From positions 1 through 48,179 of the forward strand of contig NZ_JAAAWP010000017.1 in assembly GCF_010500915.1 (NCBI RefSeq): a stretch of 48,179 bases of DNA, read 5' to 3'. The notes below the pieces were generated by a model, which ran no database searches, had not been told where the DNA came from, and was given only the letters and a program-made list of their open reading frames with translations. The position numbers and the translations under genes were made by a program. This stretch comes from Alteromonas hispanica. Lineage in GTDB: Bacteria; Pseudomonadota; Gammaproteobacteria; Enterobacterales; Alteromonadaceae. Of the stretch, positions 23,757-34,108 are shown in pieces. Numbering within the stretch: the stretch's first letter is position 1; each line of letters starts with the position of its first letter.

Positions 23757-24566
23757 ATGCCTGAGTTACCGGAAGTTGAAGTTAGCCGTTTAGGTGTATC
23801 ACCGCATCTCATCAACAATACAATCGACAATATTATTGTTCGAGAACGGCGCATGCGATGGCCTATACCTGACGACGTCTCGTTAGTGGTAGGGCATAAA
23901 ATCAATGATGTTAAACGAAGAGCCAAGTATCTGCTAATTGAAACCGATGTGGGCAGCTTGGTACTGCATCTGGGCATGTCTGGCAAGCTAAGGGTTATTG
24001 ACGCGTCTACTCCGCTGATAAAACACGATCATGTCGATATTGTATTAAACACAGGCCTATGTTTACGTTTAAATGACCCTAGGCGCTTTGGCGCAGTGTT
24101 ATTCCAAGCCCCCAATGCAGCATTGACGCTTTTTAATAACTTAGGCCCAGAGCCGCTTACTGACGCGTTTGACGATAATCGTCTCTTTGCATTGTCGCGA
24201 GGTAAAAAAAGCCCGGTAAAAAGCTTTATTATGGATAACGCCGTAGTGGTAGGTGTGGGGAATATTTATGCCAACGAGGCTTTGTTTTTAGCCGGTATCG
24301 ACCCTCGAAGACAGGCAGGGCGAATTAGCGCTGAGCGATATAAGCGCTTAACTGAAAACATTAAGCTCGTGCTTGCAAAGGCAATCACGCAAGGTGGAAC
24401 TACACTTAAAGACTTTGCTCAGACTGATGGTAACCCGGGTTACTTTGCTCAGCACCTTAACGTTTATGGTAAAAAAGGCGAAAACTGTGAAGTGTGTGGA
24501 AACATGATCCAAAGCAAAGTGATTGGGCAGCGAAACACTTTTTTCTGTCTTCATTGTCAGCGCTAA
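23757..24566 (+). CDS. mutM: Formamidopyrimidine-DNA glycosylase (Fpg/MutM)
   Basis: MutM removes oxidised purines such as 8-oxoguanine and nicks the abasic site. The 269-residue protein starts MPELPEVEVSR, with the catalytic N-terminal proline (after Met removal) and Glu. The catalytic lysine region is near KLRVID, and GVGNIYANEALFLAGIDP is the helix-two-turn-helix motif. The C-terminal zinc finger has four cysteines (CEVCGN and CLHC at the end). All key residues are present. It follows the small membrane protein gene without a gap and converges on coaD, as in many gammaproteobacteria. Confidence 0.97.
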   Translation: MPELPEVEVSRLGVSPHLINNTIDNIIVRERRMRWPIPDDVSLVVGHKINDVKRRAKYLLIETDVGSLVLHLGMSGKLRVIDASTPLIKHDHVDIVLNTGLCLRLNDPRRFGAVLFQAPNAALTLFNNLGPEPLTDAFDDNRLFALSRGKKSPVKSFIMDNAVVVGVGNIYANEALFLAGIDPRRQAGRISAERYKRLTENIKLVLAKAITQGGTTLKDFAQTDGNPGYFAQHLNVYGKKGENCEVCGNMIQSKVIGQRNTFFCLHCQR

Positions 24567-24589
24567 CTTATAAAGCTGAGCTTTAAAGA

Positions 24590-25126
<537 letters not shown>

Positions 25127-25194
25127 TCACAGTTAATGCCTGAACAAACCAGGCCAAGCATGACACCCTTTGCATTCAACTTATTACTTTCACC

Positions 25195-25935
25195 TCATAG
25201 CATTGAGTGATAGCCATCGAGGCAATACTGCCAATCATCAAAAGACCAATGAAATATAGGGTTTTTGTTTTTCTCTTTTTGTAGTGAGCGCAATAGTCTG
25301 TCTAAGTTACTCGTTTTCCAGTGATGTCCTTTGCGTTTGCGACAACGGTCAAAATCAATCAGCCATATTTGTTGGTCATCATCCATCATGATATTACGAA
25401 TATTTGCATCGTGATGGTGAACCTGACACTTGTGCATAGCTGCCATGGCTTCGCCAACGCTGCGCCATAGGTCTTTTCCTAATGGCTTTTGGCATAAAAC
25501 GCGATGCAAATCTTGGCTGTTGGGAATTTTTTCGGTAATAAGGTCACCTCGGTAAATTACCCCTCGGCGATGGATGCGAGCCGCAACCGGAAGGGGGACC
25601 TTTAGACCTTCTTTTCGCATAGCAGCCAGCAGCCTAAACTCTTCGAATGGCCGTGAGTGCTCTACACCAGTGAACAGATACTGATCGCTTAGCACTTTGC
25701 CAATCATTCCGCCGCGTTGGTAGTGCCTTAATACCCACTGATGATGGTTGTGTTCAATAAACAGGGTAGTGCCGCGGCCTTTTGCTTTACCGGTAATTTT
25801 ATTTTGAAACTGCCAATATTCGGGCGTGAAAGTGTCGATGCCAAGTTCTTCATCGAGGGCATCACTAATGGCGTCATCGTATAGAAAGTGGTGTCCGGCA
25901 CCTAGGTCTCGTCGTATTATCGCCATGTTTTTCAC
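25195..25935 (-). CDS. kdkA: 3-deoxy-D-manno-octulosonic acid (Kdo) kinase
   Basis: KdkA phosphorylates the Kdo of the lipopolysaccharide inner core. The 246-residue protein shows protein-kinase-like motifs: VLRHYQRGGMIGKVLSDQYLF (about residues 68-88), the catalytic loop VHHHDANIRNIM (about 173-184) with Asp, and WLIDFDRC (about 192-199) with the metal-binding Asp. The length and the RPFEEFRLLAAM segment fit KdkA. It starts with GTG at 25935 or ATG at 25926. It lies upstream of coaD and divergent from a family 9 glycosyltransferase, so this is an LPS-core neighbourhood, though waaA is not in the window. Confidence 0.9.
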   Translation of the reverse strand: MKNMAIIRRDLGAGHHFLYDDAISDALDEELGIDTFTPEYWQFQNKITGKAKGRGTTLFIEHNHHQWVLRHYQRGGMIGKVLSDQYLFTGVEHSRPFEEFRLLAAMRKEGLKVPLPVAARIHRRGVIYRGDLITEKIPNSQDLHRVLCQKPLGKDLWRSVGEAMAAMHKCQVHHHDANIRNIMMDDDQQIWLIDFDRCRKRKGHHWKTSNLDRLLRSLQKEKNKNPIFHWSFDDWQYCLDGYHSML

Positions 25936-25999
25936 AACTTATGGTAAATTTAACATTCTAACGATTTATTTAAGTTTTTCAGCAATGAGAGAGCGCTAA

Positions 26000-27025
26000 G
26001 TGGGAAAAAAGATTTGTTTAATGCGTTTATCAGCCATTGGCGACGTGTGTCATGCCGTGGCGATGGTCAATCGAATCCAAACAGCGTGGCCTGATACTGA
26101 AATTACATGGGTTATCGGTAAAGTTGAATACCAGTTAGTTAGGCTTATGCCCAATATTCGTTTCATTATTTTTGACAAAAAACGTGGAAAGGCGGCTGTA
26201 GACGATCTTAAACATGCGGTTAAAGACGAGGTATTTGATGCGCTACTGATGATGCAAGTGGCGCTTAGAGCTAACTTAGCGTCTCGGGTAATCAATGCAA
26301 AGCTGCGCATTGGCTTCGATTGGACACGCAGTAAAGAACTTCATTGGTTATTTGCGAATAAGCGTGTAGCAAGTAGGAAGCATGCCCATGTTTTAGACGG
26401 TTTCATGGATTTTGCAGATGCACTCGGCGTGCCCAGTGTAGAGAAGCTGAAATGGGACATTCCAGTGTCTGACGAAGATAAATTATGGGCGCGTCAACAA
26501 GCTCAAAAATTAGGTAAGTATATCGTTATTGCCCCAGCTGCTAGCAAAGCCGAACGCAATTGGTTGCCAGAACGATACGCGAGTATTGCTGATTATATTC
26601 AACAACAAAATGTAAATGTAATACTCTGCGGCGGCCCAGGAAAGCTCGATAGAGAGACTGCTGACGCCATTAAGCACCATGCAGCCACGGAGTTACAGGA
26701 TTTCACGGGAAAAACGTCGCTTCATCAGTTGCTTATGTTACTTAAACACGCAGATTTAGTTATCGCACCAGATACTGGCCCTGCACATATGGCGACCACC
26801 GTTGGCACCCCTGTTATTGGGCTTTATGCGCATTCAAACCCTCTTAGAACAGGCCCATATAATAATCTTGATGATGTTGTGTCCGTTTATAATGAATGCA
26901 TAGAAGAGCAAAAAGGCAAGTCATGGCGCAAGCTACCGTGGGGGATAAGAGCAAAAGGCAGCCACCTAATGGAAAGAATTTCCATCGAACAAGTAAAAGA
27001 AAAAGTTAGTGGCTATATGGTTTAG
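26000..27025 (+). CDS. Family 9 glycosyltransferase (heptosyltransferase-like, LPS core)
   Basis: GT9 enzymes use ADP-heptose or similar donors to build the LPS inner core. The 341-residue protein begins with the typical MGKKICLMRLSAIGDVCHAV, and carries the IVIAPAASKAERNWLPERYA segment (about residues 175-194) and the donor-site ADLVIAPDTGPAHMATTVGTPVIGLYAH (about 251-278). It starts at a GTG (26000) with AGAGAG upstream. It is divergent from kdkA. Which heptosyltransferase (WaaC, WaaF or a later one) it represents cannot be decided by eye. Confidence 0.9.
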   Translation: MGKKICLMRLSAIGDVCHAVAMVNRIQTAWPDTEITWVIGKVEYQLVRLMPNIRFIIFDKKRGKAAVDDLKHAVKDEVFDALLMMQVALRANLASRVINAKLRIGFDWTRSKELHWLFANKRVASRKHAHVLDGFMDFADALGVPSVEKLKWDIPVSDEDKLWARQQAQKLGKYIVIAPAASKAERNWLPERYASIADYIQQQNVNVILCGGPGKLDRETADAIKHHAATELQDFTGKTSLHQLLMLLKHADLVIAPDTGPAHMATTVGTPVIGLYAHSNPLRTGPYNNLDDVVSVYNECIEEQKGKSWRKLPWGIRAKGSHLMERISIEQVKEKVSGYMV

Positions 27026-27182
27026 CTTGCTTTTTTCTGGGTAAATTGTTCAGCTTGTAACTACACTGTGTTTAGCAACCTTAATTGCTCTATTTCTCTA
27101 AAATAAAGTTGAATATTTCAACAAGCACAGTGCTTTTTATTTCATTAAAGACTGTTGCTCAACAACAGGGAGCTGTTACCAA

Positions 27183-27653
27183 ATGAAAACGCCCTTGATA
27201 AGGCGGCTCGTAGAGTCTTTTTCTCTTATTTCTTATCGTACTTTTCTTGTTGTTATGACAATAATTATGACTTCGTCTTTTTTACATGCGGCGGAGTTAA
27301 AAGTAATGGCTCATGACAGTGTCACCGTGTCTCAGCTTAATCGTTCTGAGCTGCGACAAATATTCACAGGTCATCGCCAATACTGGCAAGACGGAACAAA
27401 AATCACCGTATTTGTATTGCAAGACAGCGACGAACTACATCAGCAATTTTGTAGAGACATCTTACAGATGTTTCCTTATCAGCTATCTCGGTTATGGGAT
27501 CAATTAACCTACTCGGGGCAAGGCGTTACACCTGTACGGGTATCAACATATAACGCTTTAATAAAAGCGCTCGAGTCAACAGAGGGAGCTATTGGTTATG
27601 GCGACAAAAACGACATTGTTAAACTTCGTCGCATAGAGGTAGAAGAAAAATGA
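27183..27653 (+). CDS. Small PstS-like periplasmic binding protein
   Basis: A 156-residue exported protein with a long hydrophobic signal (about residues 18-37) and a short version of the phosphate-binding-protein-like fold. Its key stretch SELRQIFTGHRQYWQDGTKITVFV (about residues 55-78) is characteristic of PstS-like proteins, where this region lies in the first lobe, and EGAIGYGDKND near the end is also typical. It is much shorter than true PstS, so it is a reduced or regulatory form. Its stop overlaps the start of the porin-like gene (ATGA). The sensing or delivery ligand is unknown; phosphate is not demonstrated. Confidence 0.75.
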   Translation: MKTPLIRRLVESFSLISYRTFLVVMTIIMTSSFLHAAELKVMAHDSVTVSQLNRSELRQIFTGHRQYWQDGTKITVFVLQDSDELHQQFCRDILQMFPYQLSRLWDQLTYSGQGVTPVRVSTYNALIKALESTEGAIGYGDKNDIVKLRRIEVEEK

Positions 27654-28825
27654 AAGTATTGGTTTGTTTTTCGCTGCTTGTAAGCAGTTTTACTGCTCTC
27701 TCTGCTCAGTCAGATTTTTCTTGGCATGGATATGTTTCTCAAGGGCTAACGCAGTCTAGAGACAGCAGTTTTATCACCGACAATAACGCTGTTACTGCAG
27801 AACTCACTGAAATTGGCATTAACGGCTTATATCGACTGTCTGAAAATTTATCTATTGCTGGGCAAATAAACTATCTAGATGGCGGCAACCGGTTTGAGCA
27901 AGGCACACGTCTTGACTATCTTTTTGTCGACTGGAAAATTCCTGATTTGGGCGCAGGGTGGCAAGCCCACATTCATGCAGGACGCTTTAAAAACAGACAC
28001 TGGCTTTACTCTGTAACCCGGGATGTACCGCAAACCCGTTACACCGCTGTGCTTCCTCAGTCGGTGTATTTCGATGGCTTTCGCGATATTGCGTTAGGCA
28101 GTAACGGTGTATTAACCAGTTTTACCCATTTTGGGGAAAACAATATATGGGAAATAAATTGGAGCTATGGTCGTTCTCATATAAACGATGCGCAGCGGAA
28201 TTTTTTGTTAGGTGAGGAAGCAAACGGTAAGGCGAAGCAAGATTTTGTGCATCAGGCGAGCGTGTTTTGGCAGCCATCATCCATGACATGGAAGGTGGGA
28301 GTGAGTTGGCTCAATTCTGATTTTAGCTATACACCTGCAGCGCAAGATAATCGTCTTGCGGGTAATGCAAACATAGAGAGGTTCATGCTATCTGCACAAT
28401 ATTTTGCAGAGCAGTGGGAATTCTCCATGGAGCTTCTCTCTGAAACTCAACATAGCAAAGGGCTTTTTGCACCAGACTTTGATCAAAAGCGCCGAGGGCA
28501 AGGCGGTTTTGTCCAGCTCAGATATCTATTTAACAGTGAGTTAAGCGGATTAGTTGGTTACGACACCTATGATAATGATCGAAACGATAGAGATGGAAAG
28601 TTGTTAGAGCAGTCTACTGGCGGTGCTGTCCCTGCTTACTTTGGTTATCAAGACACAACGACTATAGGGCTGCGCTGGGATATTGCTCCAAAATGGAGGC
28701 TGCAGGGAGAATATCACTGGGTTGAAGGCGCTACGCGCGTCGTCAGTCTTCTCAACCTGAATGTTGCAGAGCAGGCTGATAAAAACTGGGATATGTGGTC
28801 TCTGCAACTGATGTATTGGTGGTAG
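27650..28825 (+). CDS. Porin-like outer-membrane beta-barrel protein
   Basis: A 391-residue protein with a signal peptide (about residues 1-19, ending LSA) and a long series of alternating aromatic/hydrophobic strands (for example DFSWHGYVSQGL and LSIAGQINYLDGG), ending in MYWW, an aromatic C terminus suited to BAM recognition. It resembles a small OprO-like or unassigned porin more than a classical trimeric porin; the family is not certain. It overlaps the PstS-like gene by 4 bases and ends 7 bases before the GGDEF-EAL gene, so the three form one operon. A role in solute entry or sensing is inferred. Confidence 0.75.
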   Translation: MKVLVCFSLLVSSFTALSAQSDFSWHGYVSQGLTQSRDSSFITDNNAVTAELTEIGINGLYRLSENLSIAGQINYLDGGNRFEQGTRLDYLFVDWKIPDLGAGWQAHIHAGRFKNRHWLYSVTRDVPQTRYTAVLPQSVYFDGFRDIALGSNGVLTSFTHFGENNIWEINWSYGRSHINDAQRNFLLGEEANGKAKQDFVHQASVFWQPSSMTWKVGVSWLNSDFSYTPAAQDNRLAGNANIERFMLSAQYFAEQWEFSMELLSETQHSKGLFAPDFDQKRRGQGGFVQLRYLFNSELSGLVGYDTYDNDRNDRDGKLLEQSTGGAVPAYFGYQDTTTIGLRWDIAPKWRLQGEYHWVEGATRVVSLLNLNVAEQADKNWDMWSLQLMYWW

Positions 28826-28832
28826 AGATACC

Positions 28833-31295
28833 ATGAAGGTTCAAGTATCTTTCACGACTAAGACCATCACCATACTGTTGGCGATGGTCTTAACCGTGAC
28901 TATTGTTGTCTCCGCACTACTAATTAAAGAGTCGGAAGCTAGCTTATTGCTTCAGCAGCGAGAAAGCCAAGTCAGCCATCAACGTCGAATTCAACTTTTT
29001 GAAGAAGTGCTGCACAACCGCATGATTAACCTTATTGATGTGGTGAGTCAGCAAAGAGAGCTTCAATATAAAAGTCTTGATGAACTAAAACGCACGCTGG
29101 ACAATCTGTCTGACTATTTTACCCTCAATTTTCAGGTCGAAGAGCTAATACTTTTCGATGAGGCAGGTCCTGTTGGACAAAGTGTCAATCAATCACGCCA
29201 GGCTGTGGAGCAACTTGTCAGAGCAACCCGAAATAACATAGAAAGCCGCTCTACTATTTTTTGCGCCAAGGTGTGCACGCACTACATGTCTATTCCACTA
29301 ATGAGTAGCAATGACACTATCCCGGTTGTGGTGGTTTCGACATCTTTACGCGAACTACTTTATTTATTTAACCGAGCCGCCGGTGTGCACAAGGTGGCAA
29401 TCGTGAAGCAAGGCACTGATAAAAGCAGCCAAGCTGCATTATCTATTGCTAGCCAGCTTTCTGCGGCAAATCGTCAATATATAACGCAGGTGTTCGATAG
29501 CTTACCGCCTGACTGGTCTATTAATCGCCTAACCAGCAGAGGGGTTAATATCACTCTTGGCGAGCAACAGTTGCTGATAAGTTTGCTGCCGTTTTCGAAA
29601 AGTAATGCAAACCGCCCGTACCTTTTGTTGGTGCAAGATGTGACGGCTGTTGTTCAGCAAACTAAACAATATCAGGCGGTAGTTGTTGGTTCGGCTATCG
29701 TTTTATTCCTCATTTTTACCATTCTGCTCTACCTCTTTTTGAACGGTTATAAAAAGCGGTTGCTTTCTATTAGTGAGCGGCTCCCCTTGTTAGCCGATCA
29801 CAAGTTTTATGAATTCCATGCCGTGGCCGCTAAGCAGAAACGCTTATCAAACGTAACCTTTGTCGATGAATTAGATGTGGTAGAGAACGCTGCCAATAAT
29901 TTAGCGAAACAGCTCGAAGATTTTGACGGTCAAATGGCTATCAACACAGCAAAGCTAGAAAAAATGGCCATGTTCGATGCGCTTACGGGGCTTCCCAACC
30001 GAAACATGCTTACGTTTCAGATTGAAAAGCAACTTGCCCGTTCTTTTCGTGATGAAAAGCTAGTGGCACTCATGTTCATGGATTTGGATGATTTTAAAAA
30101 AGTAAACGATAGCCACGGTCACGATGTAGGCGACGCGCTGCTCAAAGCTGCGGCAATGCGAATATCCCGCCCCATTCGAGAGAGTGATATCGCATCGCGA
30201 TTTGGTGGAGACGAGTTTGTGGTGTTGCTTTCTGATATTGAGGAGCGCACCCAGGTCGATGATATTGCCAACAAGCTAATCAATGAATTCGCTACCCCTA
30301 TTATTATCGAAGGGTACAAGTTTTATATTTCAGTAAGCATTGGAATTGCTATAACGAGCCATTCTCAAGCTAGCCCTGTTGAATTATTGAGGCATGCAGA
30401 TATTGCCATGTACGCGGCAAAATCTAAGCAAGGTGCAGCTTACAGAGTGTATGAAGCTAAAATGAACCTGGCCGTAATGCAAAAGGTCGAGCTAGAGTCT
30501 GAAGCTCGAGAAGCGCTGAGAGAAAACCAGTTTAGTCTGGCGCTACAGCCTCAAGTAGCCATGAAATCAGGTAAAGTGATAGGCTTTGAAGCCTTACTGC
30601 GTTGGTACCACCCGACCAAAGGTGCTATTTCGCCAGCAGACTTCATTCCGCTTTTAGAAAATACCACCTTTATGCTTGAACTAGACTATTGGGTAATAGC
30701 GAGAGCCTGCTCACTGATTCAGGAGCTGGGTCACAGTGGTTTCCCTGACATTAAGGTAGCAATAAATGTATCGGCCGGTCAGTTTATCGACCCCAGCTTA
30801 CCTGACTATTTACAGCAACAGATCGAACGTAACGAAATAGCGCCCGAGCAAGTGTGTCTAGAACTGACAGAGACGGTGTTAGTGTCGGATATAAAGCGAG
30901 CGAGAGATATTATGCAAACCATTCGCAATATGGGGTGCATGTTGGCCATAGATGATTTTGGGACAGGATATTCGTCATTGAGCTATCTTAAGTCTCTGCC
31001 TGCAGACTATATAAAAATTGACCGCTCCTTTGTGTCAAATATTACCAATGATACCGACGACCGCAATATCGTTAATTCCACTGTGTCTATGGTACGTAAC
31101 ATGGGTATGCAGGTGGTTGCCGAAGGTATCGAGACACAAGCTCAATATGACTTACTGTGTGATTTTGAATGCGATTATGGTCAGGGTTACATGATTAGCA
31201 AGCCAATTCCAGAGCATCAGGTTTGGAGTGTATTAAATAAGTATGTTGAAGGTGGATATTGGAAACTTTCAAAGTCGACCGGCACTACTAGCTAA
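28833..31295 (+). CDS. Membrane GGDEF-EAL cyclic-di-GMP enzyme with periplasmic sensor domain
   Basis: An 820-residue protein with an N-terminal membrane segment (about residues 10-30), a periplasmic region of about 250 residues, a second membrane segment (about 284-306), a GGDEF domain and a C-terminal EAL domain. GGDEF is intact at 458-462 (RFGGDEF), preceded by the FDALTGLPNRN motif. The EAL motif is at 586-588 (GFEALLRW), and the later IDDFGTGYSSLSYLK carries both Asp residues expected for phosphodiesterase activity. So both activities are possible. It is the last gene of a unit with the PstS-like and porin-like genes, which suggests the periplasmic domain reads the state of that module; this is inference. 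Confidence 0.93.
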   Translation: MKVQVSFTTKTITILLAMVLTVTIVVSALLIKESEASLLLQQRESQVSHQRRIQLFEEVLHNRMINLIDVVSQQRELQYKSLDELKRTLDNLSDYFTLNFQVEELILFDEAGPVGQSVNQSRQAVEQLVRATRNNIESRSTIFCAKVCTHYMSIPLMSSNDTIPVVVVSTSLRELLYLFNRAAGVHKVAIVKQGTDKSSQAALSIASQLSAANRQYITQVFDSLPPDWSINRLTSRGVNITLGEQQLLISLLPFSKSNANRPYLLLVQDVTAVVQQTKQYQAVVVGSAIVLFLIFTILLYLFLNGYKKRLLSISERLPLLADHKFYEFHAVAAKQKRLSNVTFVDELDVVENAANNLAKQLEDFDGQMAINTAKLEKMAMFDALTGLPNRNMLTFQIEKQLARSFRDEKLVALMFMDLDDFKKVNDSHGHDVGDALLKAAAMRISRPIRESDIASRFGGDEFVVLLSDIEERTQVDDIANKLINEFATPIIIEGYKFYISVSIGIAITSHSQASPVELLRHADIAMYAAKSKQGAAYRVYEAKMNLAVMQKVELESEAREALRENQFSLALQPQVAMKSGKVIGFEALLRWYHPTKGAISPADFIPLLENTTFMLELDYWVIARACSLIQELGHSGFPDIKVAINVSAGQFIDPSLPDYLQQQIERNEIAPEQVCLELTETVLVSDIKRARDIMQTIRNMGCMLAIDDFGTGYSSLSYLKSLPADYIKIDRSFVSNITNDTDDRNIVNSTVSMVRNMGMQVVAEGIETQAQYDLLCDFECDYGQGYMISKPIPEHQVWSVLNKYVEGGYWKLSKSTGTTS

Positions 31296-31466
31296 CTTTC
31301 ATCCAAAACTCGAGTCTGGCCATCGTGATTACTACCATCTTGATTACTATAAGTGTGCTAAATAATTTACACACTTCATCGGCTTTCCTATGAAATAGAA
31401 CGTATCACTGTATACCCCTCACTAGGCTTTTACTAAAATACACTTTTATTTATTTCGGAGAACGGC

Positions 31467-32663
31467 ATGTCAGCGGCATTTATTTCGCATTTGCAATCGC
31501 AAATTGAAGCCACCAAGCAAGATGGTTTATATAAAAAAGAACGCGTGATCACTTCTCAGCAGCAAGCTGATATTGATGTTGCTAACGGAGACCATGTCGT
31601 TAACTTCTGTGCCAATAATTACCTTGGCCTCGCAAATAACGAACAATTAATTGAAGCGGCCAAGCAAGGCTTAGATACGCACGGTTTTGGCGTTGCATCG
31701 GTAAGGTTTATCTGCGGCACGCAAGACATTCACAAGCAGCTAGAGTCATCTATAAGTGAGTTCTTAGGTACCGAAGATACTATTCTTTACCCATCATGCT
31801 TTGACGCTAACGGCGGCCTGTTTGAAACTATTCTAGGCCCCGAAGATGCTATTATTTCAGATGCGCTCAACCACGCAAGTATCATTGATGGCGTCCGTTT
31901 GAGTAAAGCAAGACGCTACCGCTATGCAAATAACGACATGGTTGCATTGGAAGAGCAGCTAATTAAGGCAAACGAAGAAGGCGCCCGTTTTAAGGTTATT
32001 GCAACTGACGGTGTGTTTTCTATGGACGGTGTGATTGCCGACCTTGCCTCTATTTGTGACTTGGCAGGCAAGTACGATGCTATGGTAATGGTAGATGACT
32101 GCCACGCTACAGGTTTTCTCGGGGAAAATGGGCGAGGTAGCCACGAATACTGCGGTGTACTTGACCGCGTAGATATCATAACCGGTACACTTGGCAAAGC
32201 ATTAGGCGGTGCTTCAGGCGGTTACACGTCGGGCAAAAAAGAAGTGGTTGAATGGTTGCGCCAGCGCTCTCGCCCTTATCTTTTCTCTAACTCAGTTGCG
32301 CCACCTATTGTTGCCGCATCGCTTAAAGTGTTTGAAATGATGAAAGATGGCGATGAACTGCGAGCAAAACTGTGGCGCAATGCAGAGCATTTCCGCAATC
32401 GTATGGAAGAGGCTGGTTTTACGTTAGCAGGCAAAGATCACGCTATTATCCCAGTCATGCTAGGTGATGCTCGCTTAGCGAGCGAAATGGCCGACAAGCT
32501 GCTTGAAAAAGGCGTGTACGTTATTGGCTTTTCTTACCCAGTAGTGCCAAAAGGACAGGCTCGTATTCGTACGCAAATGTCAGCTGGCCACTCTCTTGAA
32601 CACGTCGATAGAGCGATAGACGCGTTTATTGAAGTGGGCAAAGAAATGGGAGTCATAGCATGA
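31467..32663 (+). CDS. kbl: 2-amino-3-ketobutyrate CoA ligase (glycine C-acetyltransferase)
   Basis: Kbl is a pyridoxal phosphate enzyme that splits 2-amino-3-oxobutyrate with CoA into glycine and acetyl-CoA, the second step of threonine degradation through Tdh. The 398-residue protein shows the family core: [29 protein letters not shown], the PLP motif with Lys in [18 protein letters not shown], and [21 protein letters not shown] is upstream of the ATG. The stop overlaps the tdh start by 4 bases, so the genes are coupled. No oddities are seen. Confidence 0.96.
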   Translation: MSAAFISHLQSQIEATKQDGLYKKERVITSQQQADIDVANGDHVVNFCANNYLGLANNEQLIEAAKQGLDTHGFGVASVRFICGTQDIHKQLESSISEFLGTEDTILYPSCFDANGGLFETILGPEDAIISDALNHASIIDGVRLSKARRYRYANNDMVALEEQLIKANEEGARFKVIATDGVFSMDGVIADLASICDLAGKYDAMVMVDDCHATGFLGENGRGSHEYCGVLDRVDIITGTLGKALGGASGGYTSGKKEVVEWLRQRSRPYLFSNSVAPPIVAASLKVFEMMKDGDELRAKLWRNAEHFRNRMEEAGFTLAGKDHAIIPVMLGDARLASEMADKLLEKGVYVIGFSYPVVPKGQARIRTQMSAGHSLEHVDRAIDAFIEVGKEMGVIA

Positions 32664-33688
32664 AATCATTAGTAAAAGCGAAGGCTGAGCGGGGCATTTG
32701 GTTAGAAGACACGCCAAAGCCAGAAGTAGGCCATAACGACTTACTGATCAAAATTCGCAAGACCGCCATTTGCGGAACCGATATGCATATCTACAACTGG
32801 GATGAATGGTCTCAACAGACTATTCCTGTACCTATGGTCGTTGGTCACGAGTACGTGGGCGAAGTGGTAGGCATGGGACAGGAAGTCAAAGGCTTTGACA
32901 TTGGCGACCGAGTATCTGGAGAAGGTCATATTACCTGCGGCCATTGCCGAAACTGTAGAGCTGGGCGCAGACATTTGTGCCGCAATACAGAGGGCGTTGG
33001 CGTAAACCGTCCTGGTGCGTTTGCTGAATTTTTGGTTATTCCTGCGTTCAACGCGTTTAAAATTCCTCATAACATTAGCGACGAACTGGCATCTATCTTT
33101 GACCCGTTTGGCAATGCAGTGCATACCGCACTCAGCTTCGACCTTGTAGGCGAAGACGTGCTTATAACAGGTGCTGGCCCTATAGGCATTATGGCTGCAG
33201 CAGTGGCTAAGCATGTTGGCGCCCGACACGTGGTTATAACAGACATCAACCCATACCGTTTAGCGTTAGCTGAAAAAATGGGCGCCAGCCGTGCTGTCGA
33301 TGTATCTAAAGAGAATTTGCAAGATGTCATGGACAGTCTGGGCATGACCGAAGGCTTCGACGTGGGTTTAGAGATGTCTGGTGTACCAGTAGCTCTGCGC
33401 GATATGCTCAATAAAATGAACCACGGCGGTAAGGTGGCAATGCTTGGTATACCACCAAGCGATGTGGCCATTGATTGGAACCAAGTTATTTTTAAAGGCT
33501 TAGTGATTAAGGGTATCTACGGACGAGAAATGTTCGAAACCTGGTATAAAATGGCAAGTTTGCTGCAAAGCGGGCTAGATTTGTCGCCCATAATCACTCA
33601 TACCTACAGCGTTGATGACTTTCAGAAAGGTTTTGATACCATGGGCTCTGGGCAATCTGGAAAAGTTATTTTGGACTGGCAATCATGA
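32660..33688 (+). CDS. tdh: L-threonine 3-dehydrogenase
   Basis: Tdh oxidises threonine to 2-amino-3-ketobutyrate using NAD. The 342-residue zinc alcohol-dehydrogenase-like protein has the catalytic zinc region [25 protein letters not shown], the structural-zinc cysteines in [20 protein letters not shown], and the Rossmann motif [14 protein letters not shown]. All expected ligands are present. It overlaps kbl and glpE by 4 bases on each side, so the three genes form one unit whose products should be expressed together. Confidence 0.97.
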   Translation: MKSLVKAKAERGIWLEDTPKPEVGHNDLLIKIRKTAICGTDMHIYNWDEWSQQTIPVPMVVGHEYVGEVVGMGQEVKGFDIGDRVSGEGHITCGHCRNCRAGRRHLCRNTEGVGVNRPGAFAEFLVIPAFNAFKIPHNISDELASIFDPFGNAVHTALSFDLVGEDVLITGAGPIGIMAAAVAKHVGARHVVITDINPYRLALAEKMGASRAVDVSKENLQDVMDSLGMTEGFDVGLEMSGVPVALRDMLNKMNHGGKVAMLGIPPSDVAIDWNQVIFKGLVIKGIYGREMFETWYKMASLLQSGLDLSPIITHTYSVDDFQKGFDTMGSGQSGKVILDWQS

Positions 33689-33996
33689 CCACGTTTTCAC
33701 ACATTAGTGTACAAGATGTCGCTGACTTTAAAGGCGATGTATCTATAGTCGATATTCGCGACCCGCAGTCTTATGCCAATGGGCACATACCTAATGCAAA
33801 GCCGTTAAATAACGATAATTTTTCTGAGTTTGTAGAGCAGACTCCGAAAGACAAACCCGTGGTAGTGGTGTGTTATCACGGTGTGAGCAGTCAACAAGCC
33901 GCCCAAGTTATTGCTCAGCAAGGTTTTGAGACTGTCTATAGTATGGATGGCGGTTTCGAAGCGTGGCGTTTAGCCAATCCTGTCGACACAGAATAG
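33685..33996 (+). CDS. glpE: GlpE-type single-domain rhodanese (thiosulfate sulfurtransferase)
   Basis: A 103-residue single rhodanese domain matching GlpE. The active-site loop [15 protein letters not shown] (about residues 62-76) has the catalytic Cys, and [20 protein letters not shown] near the N terminus is the family start motif. GlpE transfers sulfane sulfur in vitro; its cell role is not established. It overlaps the tdh stop (ATGA) and is followed by a strong terminator at 34005, so it is the third gene of a threonine-degradation operon here, unlike its glp context in E. coli. glpG follows after the terminator. Confidence 0.92.
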   Translation: MTTFSHISVQDVADFKGDVSIVDIRDPQSYANGHIPNAKPLNNDNFSEFVEQTPKDKPVVVVCYHGVSSQQAAQVIAQQGFETVYSMDGGFEAWRLANPVDTE

Positions 33997-34004
33997 TTCC
34001 AGTA

Positions 34005-34030
34005 AAAAGGTGCCTTGTGCACCTTTTCTT
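34005..34030 (+). terminator. Rho-independent terminator after glpE
   Basis: AAAAGGTGC (34005-34013) pairs perfectly with GCACCTTTT (34019-34027) across a 5-base loop, followed by CTTCTCTT. It separates the kbl-tdh-glpE unit from glpG. Confidence 0.85.
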
Positions 34031-34108
34031 CTCTTCCTCCTATTTACTAATGACGTAATACCTATATGGTGTTTACAGTATTCCTTTGTGTTTTGGAGTT
34101 ATTCTTAG

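Noticed and set aside
24571..24585. TAAAGC-TGA-GCTTTA between mutM and coaD
   Set aside because: An AT-rich stem of six bases with a three-base loop is too weak to support a terminator on its own.
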